A stretch of DNA of 64,000 nt from assembly GCF_041359055.1 (NCBI RefSeq), contig NZ_JBGJKZ010000003.1, positions 186,001 through 250,000 on the forward strand, written 5' to 3'. The stretch's first letter is position 1, and each line of letters starts with the position of its first letter. Below, in pieces: positions 35,500-43,649 of the stretch. The translations under genes were made by a program, and so were the position numbers. This stretch comes from Paenalcaligenes hominis_A. Lineage in GTDB: Bacteria; Pseudomonadota; Gammaproteobacteria; Burkholderiales; Burkholderiaceae_B. Below the pieces are notes generated by a model. It was not told where the DNA came from, made no database searches, and saw nothing but the letters and a program-made list of their open reading frames with translations.

Positions 35500-36579
35500 A
35501 TGTCTAATCCGTTTATACGTATCGCCATCGATTGCATGGGGGGCGATGTAGGTTTGGCTGTAACCATTCCTGCTGCCGCTCAGTTCGCTCAGCAACACGA
35601 GGATGTTTTGTGCTTGCTCGTTGGTGACACAGAAGCCATTGCAACTCATTTGCAACAGCATCGTGGTCCCGATCGTAACTGGTACGAAGTCATACATGCC
35701 TCTGAGGTCATCACTATGGATGATTCGGTCGAGGTCGCACTACGGCGCAAAAAAAATTCCTCAATGCGCGTCGCTGCTCAGTTAGTAAAAGATGAGCTTG
35801 CTGACGCGTGTGTTTCGGCCGGTAATACAGGTGCATGGATGGCGATTTCTCGCTACGTGCTTAAAACCTTAGACGGCATTAGTCGTCCGGCCATTGCGAC
35901 CTCCATTCCCAATCAGAAAGGGGGCGCGACAACCATGCTTGATTTAGGTGCCAACGTGGACTGCAGTGCTCAGCACTTATTGCAGTTTGCCATTATGGGC
36001 ACGGCATTGGCCTCCATCGTAGATAAACAACAAAGCCCTTCGGTAGGCTTGCTCAATATTGGTGAAGAGGTCATTAAAGGCAACGAGGTAGTGCGTCAAG
36101 CTGCCGAGTTGTTGCGTCACAGCGGGTTGAACTTTTACGGCAACGTAGAAGGCGATGATATTTGCAAGGGCACCGTAGACGTTGTAGTGTGCGATGGCTT
36201 TGTAGGTAATGTGGTCTTGAAATCCCTAGAGGGGTTAGCCAAAATGGTCGCCTCTATGTTGCGCGAAGAGTTCACCCGCAACAGCTTGTCTATGGCGGCG
36301 GGTCTAGTCGCCAAGCCAGTCCTAAGCCGTTTAGGGCATCGTGTCGATAACCGCCGCTACAACGGCGCGGCACTACTTGGGTTACGTGGTATCGTAATTA
36401 AAAGTCACGGCTCTGCCGATGCTTATGCTTACGGCTACGCGCTTCAACGCGCTCGAGATGCGGTGAAAAATGGTTTACTTACCGGAACGACCGAAGCCAT
36501 CGACCGCTTGCGCCACCAACTGGAAACGCAAAACGGCAAAGAGCTTCCTCTGGACACGCAGTCTGAGCCTGCGCTATAA
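35500..36579 (+). CDS. plsX: Phosphate acyltransferase PlsX
   Basis: A 359-residue enzyme that turns acyl-ACP into acyl-phosphate, the donor for PlsY in phospholipid synthesis. Family blocks are IAIDCMGGDVGLAVTIPAA, ALRRKKNSSMRVAAQLVKD, CVSAGNTGAWMAISRYVLK, GLLNIGEEVIKGNE and VVVCDGFVGNVVLKSLEG. It is peripheral at the inner membrane. It stands between rpmF and fabH in the fatty-acid/phospholipid operon. Confidence 0.97.
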   Translation: MSNPFIRIAIDCMGGDVGLAVTIPAAAQFAQQHEDVLCLLVGDTEAIATHLQQHRGPDRNWYEVIHASEVITMDDSVEVALRRKKNSSMRVAAQLVKDELADACVSAGNTGAWMAISRYVLKTLDGISRPAIATSIPNQKGGATTMLDLGANVDCSAQHLLQFAIMGTALASIVDKQQSPSVGLLNIGEEVIKGNEVVRQAAELLRHSGLNFYGNVEGDDICKGTVDVVVCDGFVGNVVLKSLEGLAKMVASMLREEFTRNSLSMAAGLVAKPVLSRLGHRVDNRRYNGAALLGLRGIVIKSHGSADAYAYGYALQRARDAVKNGLLTGTTEAIDRLRHQLETQNGKELPLDTQSEPAL

Positions 36580-36603
36580 GCGCAGCATATCAAGGATTTC
36601 ACA

Positions 36604-37578
36604 ATGCCATATACCAAAATAATAGGTACTGGTTCCTACTTGCCCCCTCATGTTGTTAGCAATGACGATTTAGCTGCTCAACTGGCTCAAGATGGTATCG
36701 AGACTTCTGATCAATGGATTATGGAGCGCACAGGAATACGGCAGCGACACATTGCAGAGCACGGTGTCACCACAAGCCAACTGGCAGCACAAGCTGCTCA
36801 GGCTGCTTTGTTAGATGCGGGTATAGATGCCTCTGAGATCGACTTAATAGTAGTTGCCACATCTACGCCTGATTTTGTATTCCCAAGTACGGCTTGCTTA
36901 GTTCAAAACCAGCTCGGCATTTCTGGTGGGGCCGCTTTTGATGTACAGGCGGTTTGCAGCGGTTTTGTTTATGCATTAACAACTGCTGATGCCCTGATTA
37001 AGGCAGGTAATGCCACCAAAGCCTTGGTCATTGGTGCAGAGGTGTTCTCTTCCATTTTAGACTGGAAAGATCGTAGCACCTGTGTGTTGTTTGGCGATGG
37101 GGCGGGCGCAGTGGTGCTGGCCGCATCGTCTGAACCCGGGTTACTGGCAACCCAACTTAAAGCAGATGGCAGTCAAAGCCATATATTATGCGCAGCTGGA
37201 AATGTTTCCTATGGCAAGGTGGTGGGTGATCCTTTCTTGCGTATGGATGGTCAGGCTGTATTTAAATTTGCTGTTAATGCGTTGACCAAATCGGGTCAAG
37301 AGGTCGTGGCTCAGGCCGGACTGACAATGGACCAAGTCGATTGGCTCATTCCCCATCAAGCAAATGTGCGCATTATTAATTTTATTGGCCGCAAACTAGG
37401 TGTTCCCAACGAGAAAGTGGTTATCACTTTAGATAAACATGCAAACACATCGGCGGCGAGTGTGCCCTTAGCTTTAGACGCAGCCCGCAAAGATAGCCGG
37501 GTTAAAGCCGGTCAAACTGTCCTGATGCAAGGCGTTGGTGGCGGTTTTACTTGGGGTTCTATCCTAGCGCGTGTTTAG
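36604..37578 (+). CDS. fabH: 3-oxoacyl-ACP synthase III (KAS III)
   Basis: A 324-residue condensing enzyme that starts fatty-acid synthesis by joining acetyl-CoA to malonyl-ACP. The catalytic triad is visible: Cys118 in VQAVCSGFVYAL, His in IPHQANVRII and Asn in KHANTSAASVPLAL. AAGGA precedes the ATG. Standard length, third gene of the fab cluster. Confidence 0.97.
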   Translation: MPYTKIIGTGSYLPPHVVSNDDLAAQLAQDGIETSDQWIMERTGIRQRHIAEHGVTTSQLAAQAAQAALLDAGIDASEIDLIVVATSTPDFVFPSTACLVQNQLGISGGAAFDVQAVCSGFVYALTTADALIKAGNATKALVIGAEVFSSILDWKDRSTCVLFGDGAGAVVLAASSEPGLLATQLKADGSQSHILCAAGNVSYGKVVGDPFLRMDGQAVFKFAVNALTKSGQEVVAQAGLTMDQVDWLIPHQANVRIINFIGRKLGVPNEKVVITLDKHANTSAASVPLALDAARKDSRVKAGQTVLMQGVGGGFTWGSILARV

Positions 37579-37624
37579 GCAATTTATGCTAGGCTAAACA
37601 GCAGTTATTTTTACAGTCAAACAC

Positions 37625-38560
37625 ATGAAAAAAATTGCATTCGTATTTCCAGGTCAAGGCTCCCAGTCGGTGGGCATGCTTGATGCATGGTCTGATAACC
37701 AAGCGGTCCAAACCGCCATTCAAACCGCCAATCAGGCTCTAGGCCAAGACTTAGGTCACTTAATTGCTACAGGGCCTGATACAGATCTTAATTTAACTAC
37801 CAATACACAGCCGGCCATGTTGCTTGCTGCGGTTGCCATGTTTAATGCATGGATCGAAGCAGGCGGGGCATTGCCAGATCTAGTTGCTGGTCATAGCCTA
37901 GGTGAATATTCCGCTTTAACCGCTTCGGGTGTGTTGCGTTTAGCCGATGCCGTGAAGCTAGTGCGTATTCGTGCTAATGCAATGCAAGAGGCTGTGCCTG
38001 TTGGCGTAGGGGCAATGGCGGCCGTGCTTAATCTTAACGATGAGCAAATTCGTCACGTGTGCGCTGAGGCTGCTCAAGGGCAGGTTGTAGAGCCTGTTAA
38101 CTTTAATGCGCCCGGTCAAATTGTAATTGCAGGCCACAAAGAGGCTGTAGAACGTGCCTGTGAGCTTGCTAAGGCCGCTGGTGCCCGTCGCGCTGTATTG
38201 CTGCCTGTATCTGCTCCTTTTCACTCAAGTCTACTTGAGCCTGCTGCGGATGTATTAGCGGTAGCACTAAATCATATCGAGCTTGATGCACCCCGAATTC
38301 CCGTCATTAATAACGTAGATGTGGCGTATCCGGACGAAACCACTGCCATTAAATCAGCGCTACAGCGCCAAGCCTGGCATCCTGTTCGTTGGGTGGAAAC
38401 CATCGAGAAAATGCGTGCCTTAGGGGTCACCCACATTGTAGAATGTGGTCCAGGTAAAGTTCTCTCCGGCTTAGTTAAGCGTATCGATAAAGATATGATA
38501 GTCTTATCTATTAACGATCCGGCTTCGCTTGAGCACGTCTTAACAAGCTTACAAAATTAA
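37625..38560 (+). CDS. fabD: Malonyl-CoA-ACP transacylase
   Basis: A 311-residue enzyme that loads malonyl groups onto ACP. It has FVFPGQGSQSVGM at the start, the nucleophile Ser91 in VAGHSLGEYSAL, the Arg in RIRANAMQEAVP and the catalytic His in VSAPFHSSLLEPA. It ends seven bases before fabG. Confidence 0.97.
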   Translation: MKKIAFVFPGQGSQSVGMLDAWSDNQAVQTAIQTANQALGQDLGHLIATGPDTDLNLTTNTQPAMLLAAVAMFNAWIEAGGALPDLVAGHSLGEYSALTASGVLRLADAVKLVRIRANAMQEAVPVGVGAMAAVLNLNDEQIRHVCAEAAQGQVVEPVNFNAPGQIVIAGHKEAVERACELAKAAGARRAVLLPVSAPFHSSLLEPAADVLAVALNHIELDAPRIPVINNVDVAYPDETTAIKSALQRQAWHPVRWVETIEKMRALGVTHIVECGPGKVLSGLVKRIDKDMIVLSINDPASLEHVLTSLQN

Positions 38561-38566
38561 CTGCAT

Positions 38567-39307
38567 ATGACAACACTACCTTTAGCTGGAAAAATTGCTC
38601 TTGTGACGGGCGCTACGCGTGGTTTAGGCCAAGCAATTGCCTTACAGCTGCAAGCCCAAGGAGCTCAGGTAATAGGTACTGCCACCACAACTGCAGGGGC
38701 TGAAACCATTACTGCTTATTTAAATAGCCCCCACAGTCGTGGCGTACAATTAGATGTCACTGACGATCAGGCCTGCGATGACTTAATTGCCCAATTGTCC
38801 AAAGAGGGTGGGCCGCATATATTAGTCAATAACGCGGGCATCACTCGTGACAACTTAGCAATGCGTCTAAAAGACGAAGACTTTGATGCTGTTATAGACA
38901 CCAACTTGCGTGCTGTTTTTCGCCTAAGCCGAGCAGTGATTCGTCCTATGATGAAAGCTCGTTGGGGTCGTATAATAAACATTAGCTCAGTGGTTGGTTA
39001 CAGTGGCAACCCTGGGCAAGCCAACTACGCTGCGGCCAAAGCCGGCGTAGCAGGCATGTCACGTGCTCTAGCGCGTGAGCTAGGCAGTCGCAATATCACT
39101 GTTAACTGTGTGGCTCCGGGTTTTATTGATACTGATATGACTCGCTCGCTTTCAGATGAACAAAAAACGGCTTTGCTTACTCAAATACCATTAGGTCGAT
39201 TAGGTCAAAGCGAAGATATTGCGAATGCTGTAACCTTTTTGGCAGGCCCTCAAGCCGATTACATTACAGGTACCACTTTGCATGTCAATGGTGGTATGTA
39301 CATGTAA
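38567..39307 (+). CDS. fabG: 3-oxoacyl-ACP reductase
   Basis: A 246-residue short-chain dehydrogenase that reduces 3-oxoacyl-ACP with NADPH. It has the cofactor motif TGATRGLGQAIA, NNAGITRDNLAMRL, the catalytic Ser in INISSVVGYSGNPG and the Tyr/Lys in ANYAAAKAG, and ends VNGGMYM as FabG does. It sits between fabD and acpP. Confidence 0.97.
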   Translation: MTTLPLAGKIALVTGATRGLGQAIALQLQAQGAQVIGTATTTAGAETITAYLNSPHSRGVQLDVTDDQACDDLIAQLSKEGGPHILVNNAGITRDNLAMRLKDEDFDAVIDTNLRAVFRLSRAVIRPMMKARWGRIINISSVVGYSGNPGQANYAAAKAGVAGMSRALARELGSRNITVNCVAPGFIDTDMTRSLSDEQKTALLTQIPLGRLGQSEDIANAVTFLAGPQADYITGTTLHVNGGMYM

Positions 39308-39451
39308 AAGGCTTGGCGAAAAGCCGATCTAAGGTTAAATTAATCACTTTAACTATTTTTTAAGGGGCGTATCGTTTTATATCAATGCCTTATTGAGACA
39401 AATCGATATTGCCATTTTTGGTCATAGCCTGCACCCTTTCAATTGTTTGGC

Positions 39452-39457
39452 TATAAT
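39452..39457 (+). promoter_or_regulatory. Candidate -10 box for acpP
   Basis: A perfect TATAAT lies 35 bases upstream of the acpP start in the 184-base fabG-acpP gap. No good -35 box is visible. A separate promoter would fit the high level of ACP needed. Confidence 0.4.
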
Positions 39458-39491
39458 TTGCGGGAATTAATCCCCAATTTGGAGAATCTGC

Positions 39492-39731
39492 ATGGAAAGC
39501 ATCGAACAGCGCGTCAAGAAGATCGTCGCTGAACAACTTGGCGTAAACGAAGCCGAGATCAAGAACGAATCTTCTTTTCTTGACGACCTCGGTGCCGACT
39601 CGCTCGACATGGTCGAGCTCGTGATGGCGCTCGAAGACGAATTCGAAACCGAAATCCCAGACGAAGAAGCTGAGAAAATCACGACGGTTCAGCAAGCTGT
39701 TAACTACATTAACGCTAACAGCGAGCAGTAA
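39492..39731 (+). CDS. acpP: Acyl carrier protein
   Basis: A 79-residue acidic four-helix protein that carries growing acyl chains on phosphopantetheine attached to Ser37 in DDLGADSLDMVELVMALE. It begins MESIEQRVKKIVAEQLG, close to other proteobacterial ACPs. GGAG lies just upstream. Its codon use is G+C-richer than the neighbours, typical of a highly expressed gene. Confidence 0.98.
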   Translation: MESIEQRVKKIVAEQLGVNEAEIKNESSFLDDLGADSLDMVELVMALEDEFETEIPDEEAEKITTVQQAVNYINANSEQ

Positions 39732-39747
39732 TTTCAAACCTGGGTGT

Positions 39748-39784
39748 GGGCAGGCCAGACATAAATAGATGTGACGGCTTGCCC
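39748..39784 (+). other. Stem-loop after acpP
   Basis: GGGCAGGCC (39748-39756) can pair with GGCTTGCCC (39776-39784), nine pairs with one G-U and a 19-base loop. No T run follows, so it may be an mRNA 3'-end stabiliser rather than a terminator. A run of seven T (39873-39880) occurs further on, before fabF. Confidence 0.4.
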
Positions 39785-39897
39785 CTAAGCTCAAGGCGGT
39801 TTACAGAGAATGATACAGTGGCTCTACCTTAGCTTGCTTTGGTAAATGTATTGGGTCATTCGCTACGAACCGCTTTTTTTGTATTTAGGAGTCATCC

Positions 39898-41130
39898 GTG
39901 AAACGACGTGTCGTAATTACCGGGTTAGGTATTGTGTCTCCAGTCGGTAATGACATACCAACCGCTTGGGATAACATCGTTAATGGGCGTTCAGGTATTG
40001 GGCGTATTACACGCTTTGATCCCTCAGCTCTCACAGCCCAGATTGCGGGTGAGGTTAAAGATTTTGATGTCACGCAATACATTACAGCTAAAGAAGCCAA
40101 AACCATGGATACTTTTATCCATTATGGTGTGGCTGCTGGTGTACAGGCGTGGCAAGACGCTGGCCTAGAGGTCACCGAAGACAATGCCGATCGTATCGGT
40201 GTTATTGTTGGTTCGGGGATTGGCGGTTTACCTCGCATCGAGGCCACACAATCCGACTACCTCGAACGCGGCCCGCGCCGTATTTCCCCGTTTTTTGTGC
40301 CCGGCTCTTTAGTCAATTTGGTTTCGGGCCAGTTATCTATTTTACTGGGCCTTAAAGGGCCAAGTTATGCTGTGGTGTCGGCCTGTACAACTGGTTTACA
40401 TTCTATTGGTGATGCTGCTCGTCTGATCGAGTATGGCGATGCTGATGTTATGGTAGCTGGTGGTGCCGAGGCCACGGTATCTCCCTTAGGGATTGGTGGT
40501 TTTGCAGCAATGCGTGCACTCTCTACCCGCAACGACGATCCCGAAACGGCCTCACGCCCTTGGGATACCGACCGAGACGGTTTTGTCTTGGGCGAAGGGG
40601 CAGGGGTTTTAGTACTCGAAGAATACGAACATGCTAAAAAGCGTGGTGCTCGTATTTATGGCGAGTTCGTTGGTTATGGCATGAGCTCAGATGCTCATCA
40701 CATTACTACGCCTGATAGTGATGGGCCGCGTCGTGGTATGTTAAATGCCCTACGCAATGGAAAAATTAATGTAGAGGAAATTGACTACATTAATGCACAC
40801 GGTACATCTACACCACTAGGTGATATTAATGAAACCGTAGCCATCAAACTAGCACTCGGAGAGCACGCAAAAAATGTAATTGTGAACTCAACGAAATCCA
40901 TGACTGGACACTTGCTAGGTGCGGCAGGTGGTATTGAAGCTGTTTTCACTACCCTTGCGCTCTACAATCAAGTCTCGCCACCTACAATTAATATCTTTAA
41001 TCAAGATCCTGAATGCGATCTGGATTATTGTGCTAATCAAGCGCGAGAAACCAAAATTGATGTCGCTGTATCTAACTCTTTTGGTTTTGGTGGCACAAAT
41101 GGCACCATGGTGGTGCGTCGTTTGGCCTAA
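39898..41130 (+). CDS. fabF: 3-oxoacyl-ACP synthase II (KAS II)
   Basis: A 410-residue elongating condensing enzyme. It has RVVITGLGIVSPVGND at the start, nucleophile Cys163 in VVSACTTGLHSIG, and the two catalytic His in NAHGTSTPLGD (about 303) and STKSMTGHLLGAAGG (about 340), then NSFGFGGTNG. A GTG start follows AGGAG. Standard length. It ends the fab cluster and lies two bases before the next gene. Confidence 0.97.
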   Translation: MKRRVVITGLGIVSPVGNDIPTAWDNIVNGRSGIGRITRFDPSALTAQIAGEVKDFDVTQYITAKEAKTMDTFIHYGVAAGVQAWQDAGLEVTEDNADRIGVIVGSGIGGLPRIEATQSDYLERGPRRISPFFVPGSLVNLVSGQLSILLGLKGPSYAVVSACTTGLHSIGDAARLIEYGDADVMVAGGAEATVSPLGIGGFAAMRALSTRNDDPETASRPWDTDRDGFVLGEGAGVLVLEEYEHAKKRGARIYGEFVGYGMSSDAHHITTPDSDGPRRGMLNALRNGKINVEEIDYINAHGTSTPLGDINETVAIKLALGEHAKNVIVNSTKSMTGHLLGAAGGIEAVFTTLALYNQVSPPTINIFNQDPECDLDYCANQARETKIDVAVSNSFGFGGTNGTMVVRRLA

Positions 41131-41132
41131 CC

Positions 41133-41582
41133 ATGGTTCCCCGAACCCAACACTTCACTACACGTATTCCTTTACGTGTTCGAATGTTGGGTTTGTTGTT
41201 TCTTGTTTTGGTTTTAGGCGTGCTGGGCCTGCTTAGTCAACAGTGGCACCTTTCTCTTGTCGTATACTTAGGCATCAGCTTTACAGCTATAGTGGCTTAT
41301 CTCTATCAAAGCCTAACGCAGCCTATTCATTACCTAAGCTGTACCCACCAAAGTCAGTTTTATTTCACTTACCCTCATCCTCAGCCAGTGCATATTACAC
41401 ATGTATGGCAGAGCGCTTGGGCTGTTTGTTTACGCCTTCACCATAACGCTCAACCTCAGCGTGCGCAGGTGGTGGTTTTTTGGCGTAGCGCTCAGTCAGT
41501 AACCGCATGGAGATATTTACATATTCACGTATTGCGTTATCAACTCCAGCACAGTGACCCCTCTGCAGAGAGCATGGTATGA
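41133..41582 (+). CDS. Small membrane protein between fabF and rpoE (YgfX-like)
   Basis: A 149-residue protein of uncertain function. It has a basic N-terminus, two hydrophobic segments (about 19-34, MLGLLFLVLVLGVLGL, and 40-58), and a soluble C-terminal part with VVVFWRSAQSVTAWRYLHIHVLRY. Topology and the C-terminal W...S...WR.L...LR pattern resemble the YgfX family, whose members near rpoE or sdhE are small two-helix membrane proteins. The match is weak. Its TGA overlaps the rpoE ATG (ATGA), so it is translated in step with the sigma factor. Confidence 0.65.
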   Translation: MVPRTQHFTTRIPLRVRMLGLLFLVLVLGVLGLLSQQWHLSLVVYLGISFTAIVAYLYQSLTQPIHYLSCTHQSQFYFTYPHPQPVHITHVWQSAWAVCLRLHHNAQPQRAQVVVFWRSAQSVTAWRYLHIHVLRYQLQHSDPSAESMV

Positions 41583-42160
41583 GTCATGATGTAGATAAAG
41601 AGCTAGTGCGTCAGGTTCAACAGGGCGATAAACGTGCTTTTGACCTGCTTGTTATTAAATATCAACGTCGTATTATGCGTTTGTTGACGCGGATGATTTC
41701 GGATCCGGCCGAGGTCGAGGACGTGGCCCAAGAAACGTTTATTAAAGCTTATAGGGCCCTACCACAGTTCCGTGGTGATAGTAATTTTTATACATGGCTC
41801 TATCGCATTGCTATCAACTCTGCGCGAAACTGGCAAGCTGCTAGTGGTAGGCGTCCACTTCAGGTTCACGAGTTTGAAAATGAGGAAGGTGAAACTTTTA
41901 GTTCACTTGACACTCTAACTGATATCAATACACCGGAGTCCATGTTGGTAAGCCGACAGGTAGCAGATACCGTTAACGCGGCCATTAATCAGCTGGCTCC
42001 AGAGCTGCGCACAGCCATTGTTTTGCGCGAAATTGAAGGTCTAAGTTACGAGGAAATTGCTCAAACTATGGACTGCCCTATCGGCACGGTTAGATCCCGT
42101 ATTTTTCGAGCTCGAGAAGCCATTACCGAGCAATTACGTAAAGTACGAGAAAGCAGCTAA
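41579..42160 (+). CDS. rpoE: Extracytoplasmic stress sigma factor RpoE (AlgU-like)
   Basis: A 193-residue ECF sigma factor. Region 2 (about 10-80) has VRQVQQGDKRAFDLLVIKYQ, VEDVAQETFIKAYRAL and FYTWLYRIAINSARN. Region 4 (about 125-185) has LPPEL-type LAPELRTAIVLREIEGLSYEEIA and CPIGTVRSRIFRAREAI. It directs RNA polymerase to envelope-stress promoters. The rpoE-rseA-rseB-degP order is the classic sigma-E module. Four-base overlap with the YgfX-like gene upstream. Confidence 0.96.
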   Translation: MSHDVDKELVRQVQQGDKRAFDLLVIKYQRRIMRLLTRMISDPAEVEDVAQETFIKAYRALPQFRGDSNFYTWLYRIAINSARNWQAASGRRPLQVHEFENEEGETFSSLDTLTDINTPESMLVSRQVADTVNAAINQLAPELRTAIVLREIEGLSYEEIAQTMDCPIGTVRSRIFRAREAITEQLRKVRESS

Positions 42161-42171
42161 GGAATTACACT

Positions 42172-42645
42172 ATGCAAGCCAAAAAACAGGAATATCTCGA
42201 CCAAAGTCTCGATCTAAGCCTAGAGGAATCCATTTCGCTCTGGGTAGATAGCGAGCAGTCTATTGACGCTGAACAACTTAATAGCCCTTATGGGCGTCAG
42301 CTTTGGGATAACTATAATCTCATTGGGGATGTGTTGCGTAGCGAAGAGCTTGCCATTGAACCTTCCGAGTTATTTTATGCGCGCGTCTCTAAGGCCATAG
42401 ATGAAGAGCCCATTGTATTTGCGCCTAATGCGATTAAGGCTCCTGTGTGGCGTCGTTGGTCCATGTCGTTAGCTGTGGTTGGGGCTGCTGTGTTTCTAAC
42501 GTTTCTAATGGTCCAACCCCAATCCACTACAGACGAGGCACCCGTATTAGCCAGTGCCGATGATATGTGGGGCGATTATATTGATGCGCATCATGCGATG
42601 ACGGGCTTAGCTCCAGCTAGTTATGTTTCTTATGTGGGTAATTAA
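42172..42645 (+). CDS. rseA: Anti-sigma-E factor RseA
   Basis: A 157-residue inner-membrane anti-sigma factor. The N-terminal cytoplasmic domain (about 15-75) has the RseA pattern ESISLWVDSEQS, YGRQLWDNYNLIGDVLRSE and LFYARVSKAIDEEP. One membrane segment follows (about 100-117, SLAVVGAAVFLTFLMV), then a short periplasmic tail. It holds RpoE inactive until cleaved by site-specific proteases under stress. Located 11 bases after rpoE and directly joined to rseB. Confidence 0.88.
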   Translation: MQAKKQEYLDQSLDLSLEESISLWVDSEQSIDAEQLNSPYGRQLWDNYNLIGDVLRSEELAIEPSELFYARVSKAIDEEPIVFAPNAIKAPVWRRWSMSLAVVGAAVFLTFLMVQPQSTTDEAPVLASADDMWGDYIDAHHAMTGLAPASYVSYVGN

Positions 42646-43626
42646 ATGAAGCGCTTTTCAGCTCATCTATTACGATTTGCTTTAGGGGCTACGTTGGTGT
42701 GTGCTTCTGCGTTGCAAGCCGCTCCTGCCGATCTAAATACCTTGTTGCAGCAGGTGCAGCAGGCAGCTCGAGAGCTAGATTACTCGGGCGTATTTAGTTA
42801 CAGCAATAGTGCAGGCGTACAGACTATGCGCTTGGTGCATGTAATAGACGGTAAAGGCGAGCGTGAGCGCCTAGAAAGCTTAGATGGCCCCGAGCGTGAA
42901 TATTTGCGTATTAACGACGTCACCCAGTGCTTAATTCCCGAACGTCAGATCATTATCCTAGAACAGTCCCGAAACGATCGTTTCCCCGCATTGCTTACCG
43001 GGGCTACCGATAAAATCGATCAGTTTTATCAAATGCAGACCCAAGGTAAAAAGCGTGTAGGGGGTCGAGAATGTCAAGAATATACATTGACCCCCCTTGA
43101 TGAGTGGCGCTATGGCTACCATCTATGTGTTGATACTGAACATAATTTGCTATTGCAAACACAAACCATAGCTATGCGATCCGAGCCCGCTGTGGTCAAT
43201 CAAACGGCTTTTGCTAGTTTGACTGTGGGTGGGGCAGCTGCTCAGGCCCTTGACTCTAGCTGGAAGTACAATGAATGGCGCGTTATTGCGGCCAATAGGG
43301 AAGACGTGGATTTAGCCGCTACAGGCTGGCGTATTCCTTATCCGGCTGGCTTTGTGCCGGTTTCACAGATATCCCGTTTTATGCGTAGCGAGCGTCAAGT
43401 AGCACAGCTTGTTTTATCTGATGGTTTGGCTTCTATTTCAGTATTTATTGAGCCGGTTGATAGTTATAGCCAACGTCTTAAAGCCGACCCTGGCTCTAAA
43501 AAAGGTAGTATTCACTTATTTCGCAAACGCATAGGTGATTACTGGTTAACGGCAACAGGTGAAGTCCCTCTGACTACTTTGCACTATGTGGGTAATGGGA
43601 CGGAGTTTGTTCCTGTAGTTAAATAA
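42646..43626 (+). CDS. rseB: Sigma-E regulatory periplasmic protein RseB (MucB)
   Basis: A 326-residue exported protein with a signal peptide ending SALQAAPAD (about 25). The N-terminal large domain has LNTLLQQVQQAARELDYSGVF and YSNSAGVQTMRLVHVIDG, which is a LolA-like lipid-sensing fold. The C-terminal domain (about 220-315) has WRIPYPAGFVPVSQISR and LSDGLASISVFIEPV. RseB shields RseA from cleavage and senses mislocalised lipopolysaccharide. Its ATG directly follows the rseA TAA (TAAATG). Confidence 0.93.
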   Translation: MKRFSAHLLRFALGATLVCASALQAAPADLNTLLQQVQQAARELDYSGVFSYSNSAGVQTMRLVHVIDGKGERERLESLDGPEREYLRINDVTQCLIPERQIIILEQSRNDRFPALLTGATDKIDQFYQMQTQGKKRVGGRECQEYTLTPLDEWRYGYHLCVDTEHNLLLQTQTIAMRSEPAVVNQTAFASLTVGGAAAQALDSSWKYNEWRVIAANREDVDLAATGWRIPYPAGFVPVSQISRFMRSERQVAQLVLSDGLASISVFIEPVDSYSQRLKADPGSKKGSIHLFRKRIGDYWLTATGEVPLTTLHYVGNGTEFVPVVK

Positions 43627-43649
43627 ATACATCCTTCGGAGTGCATACA

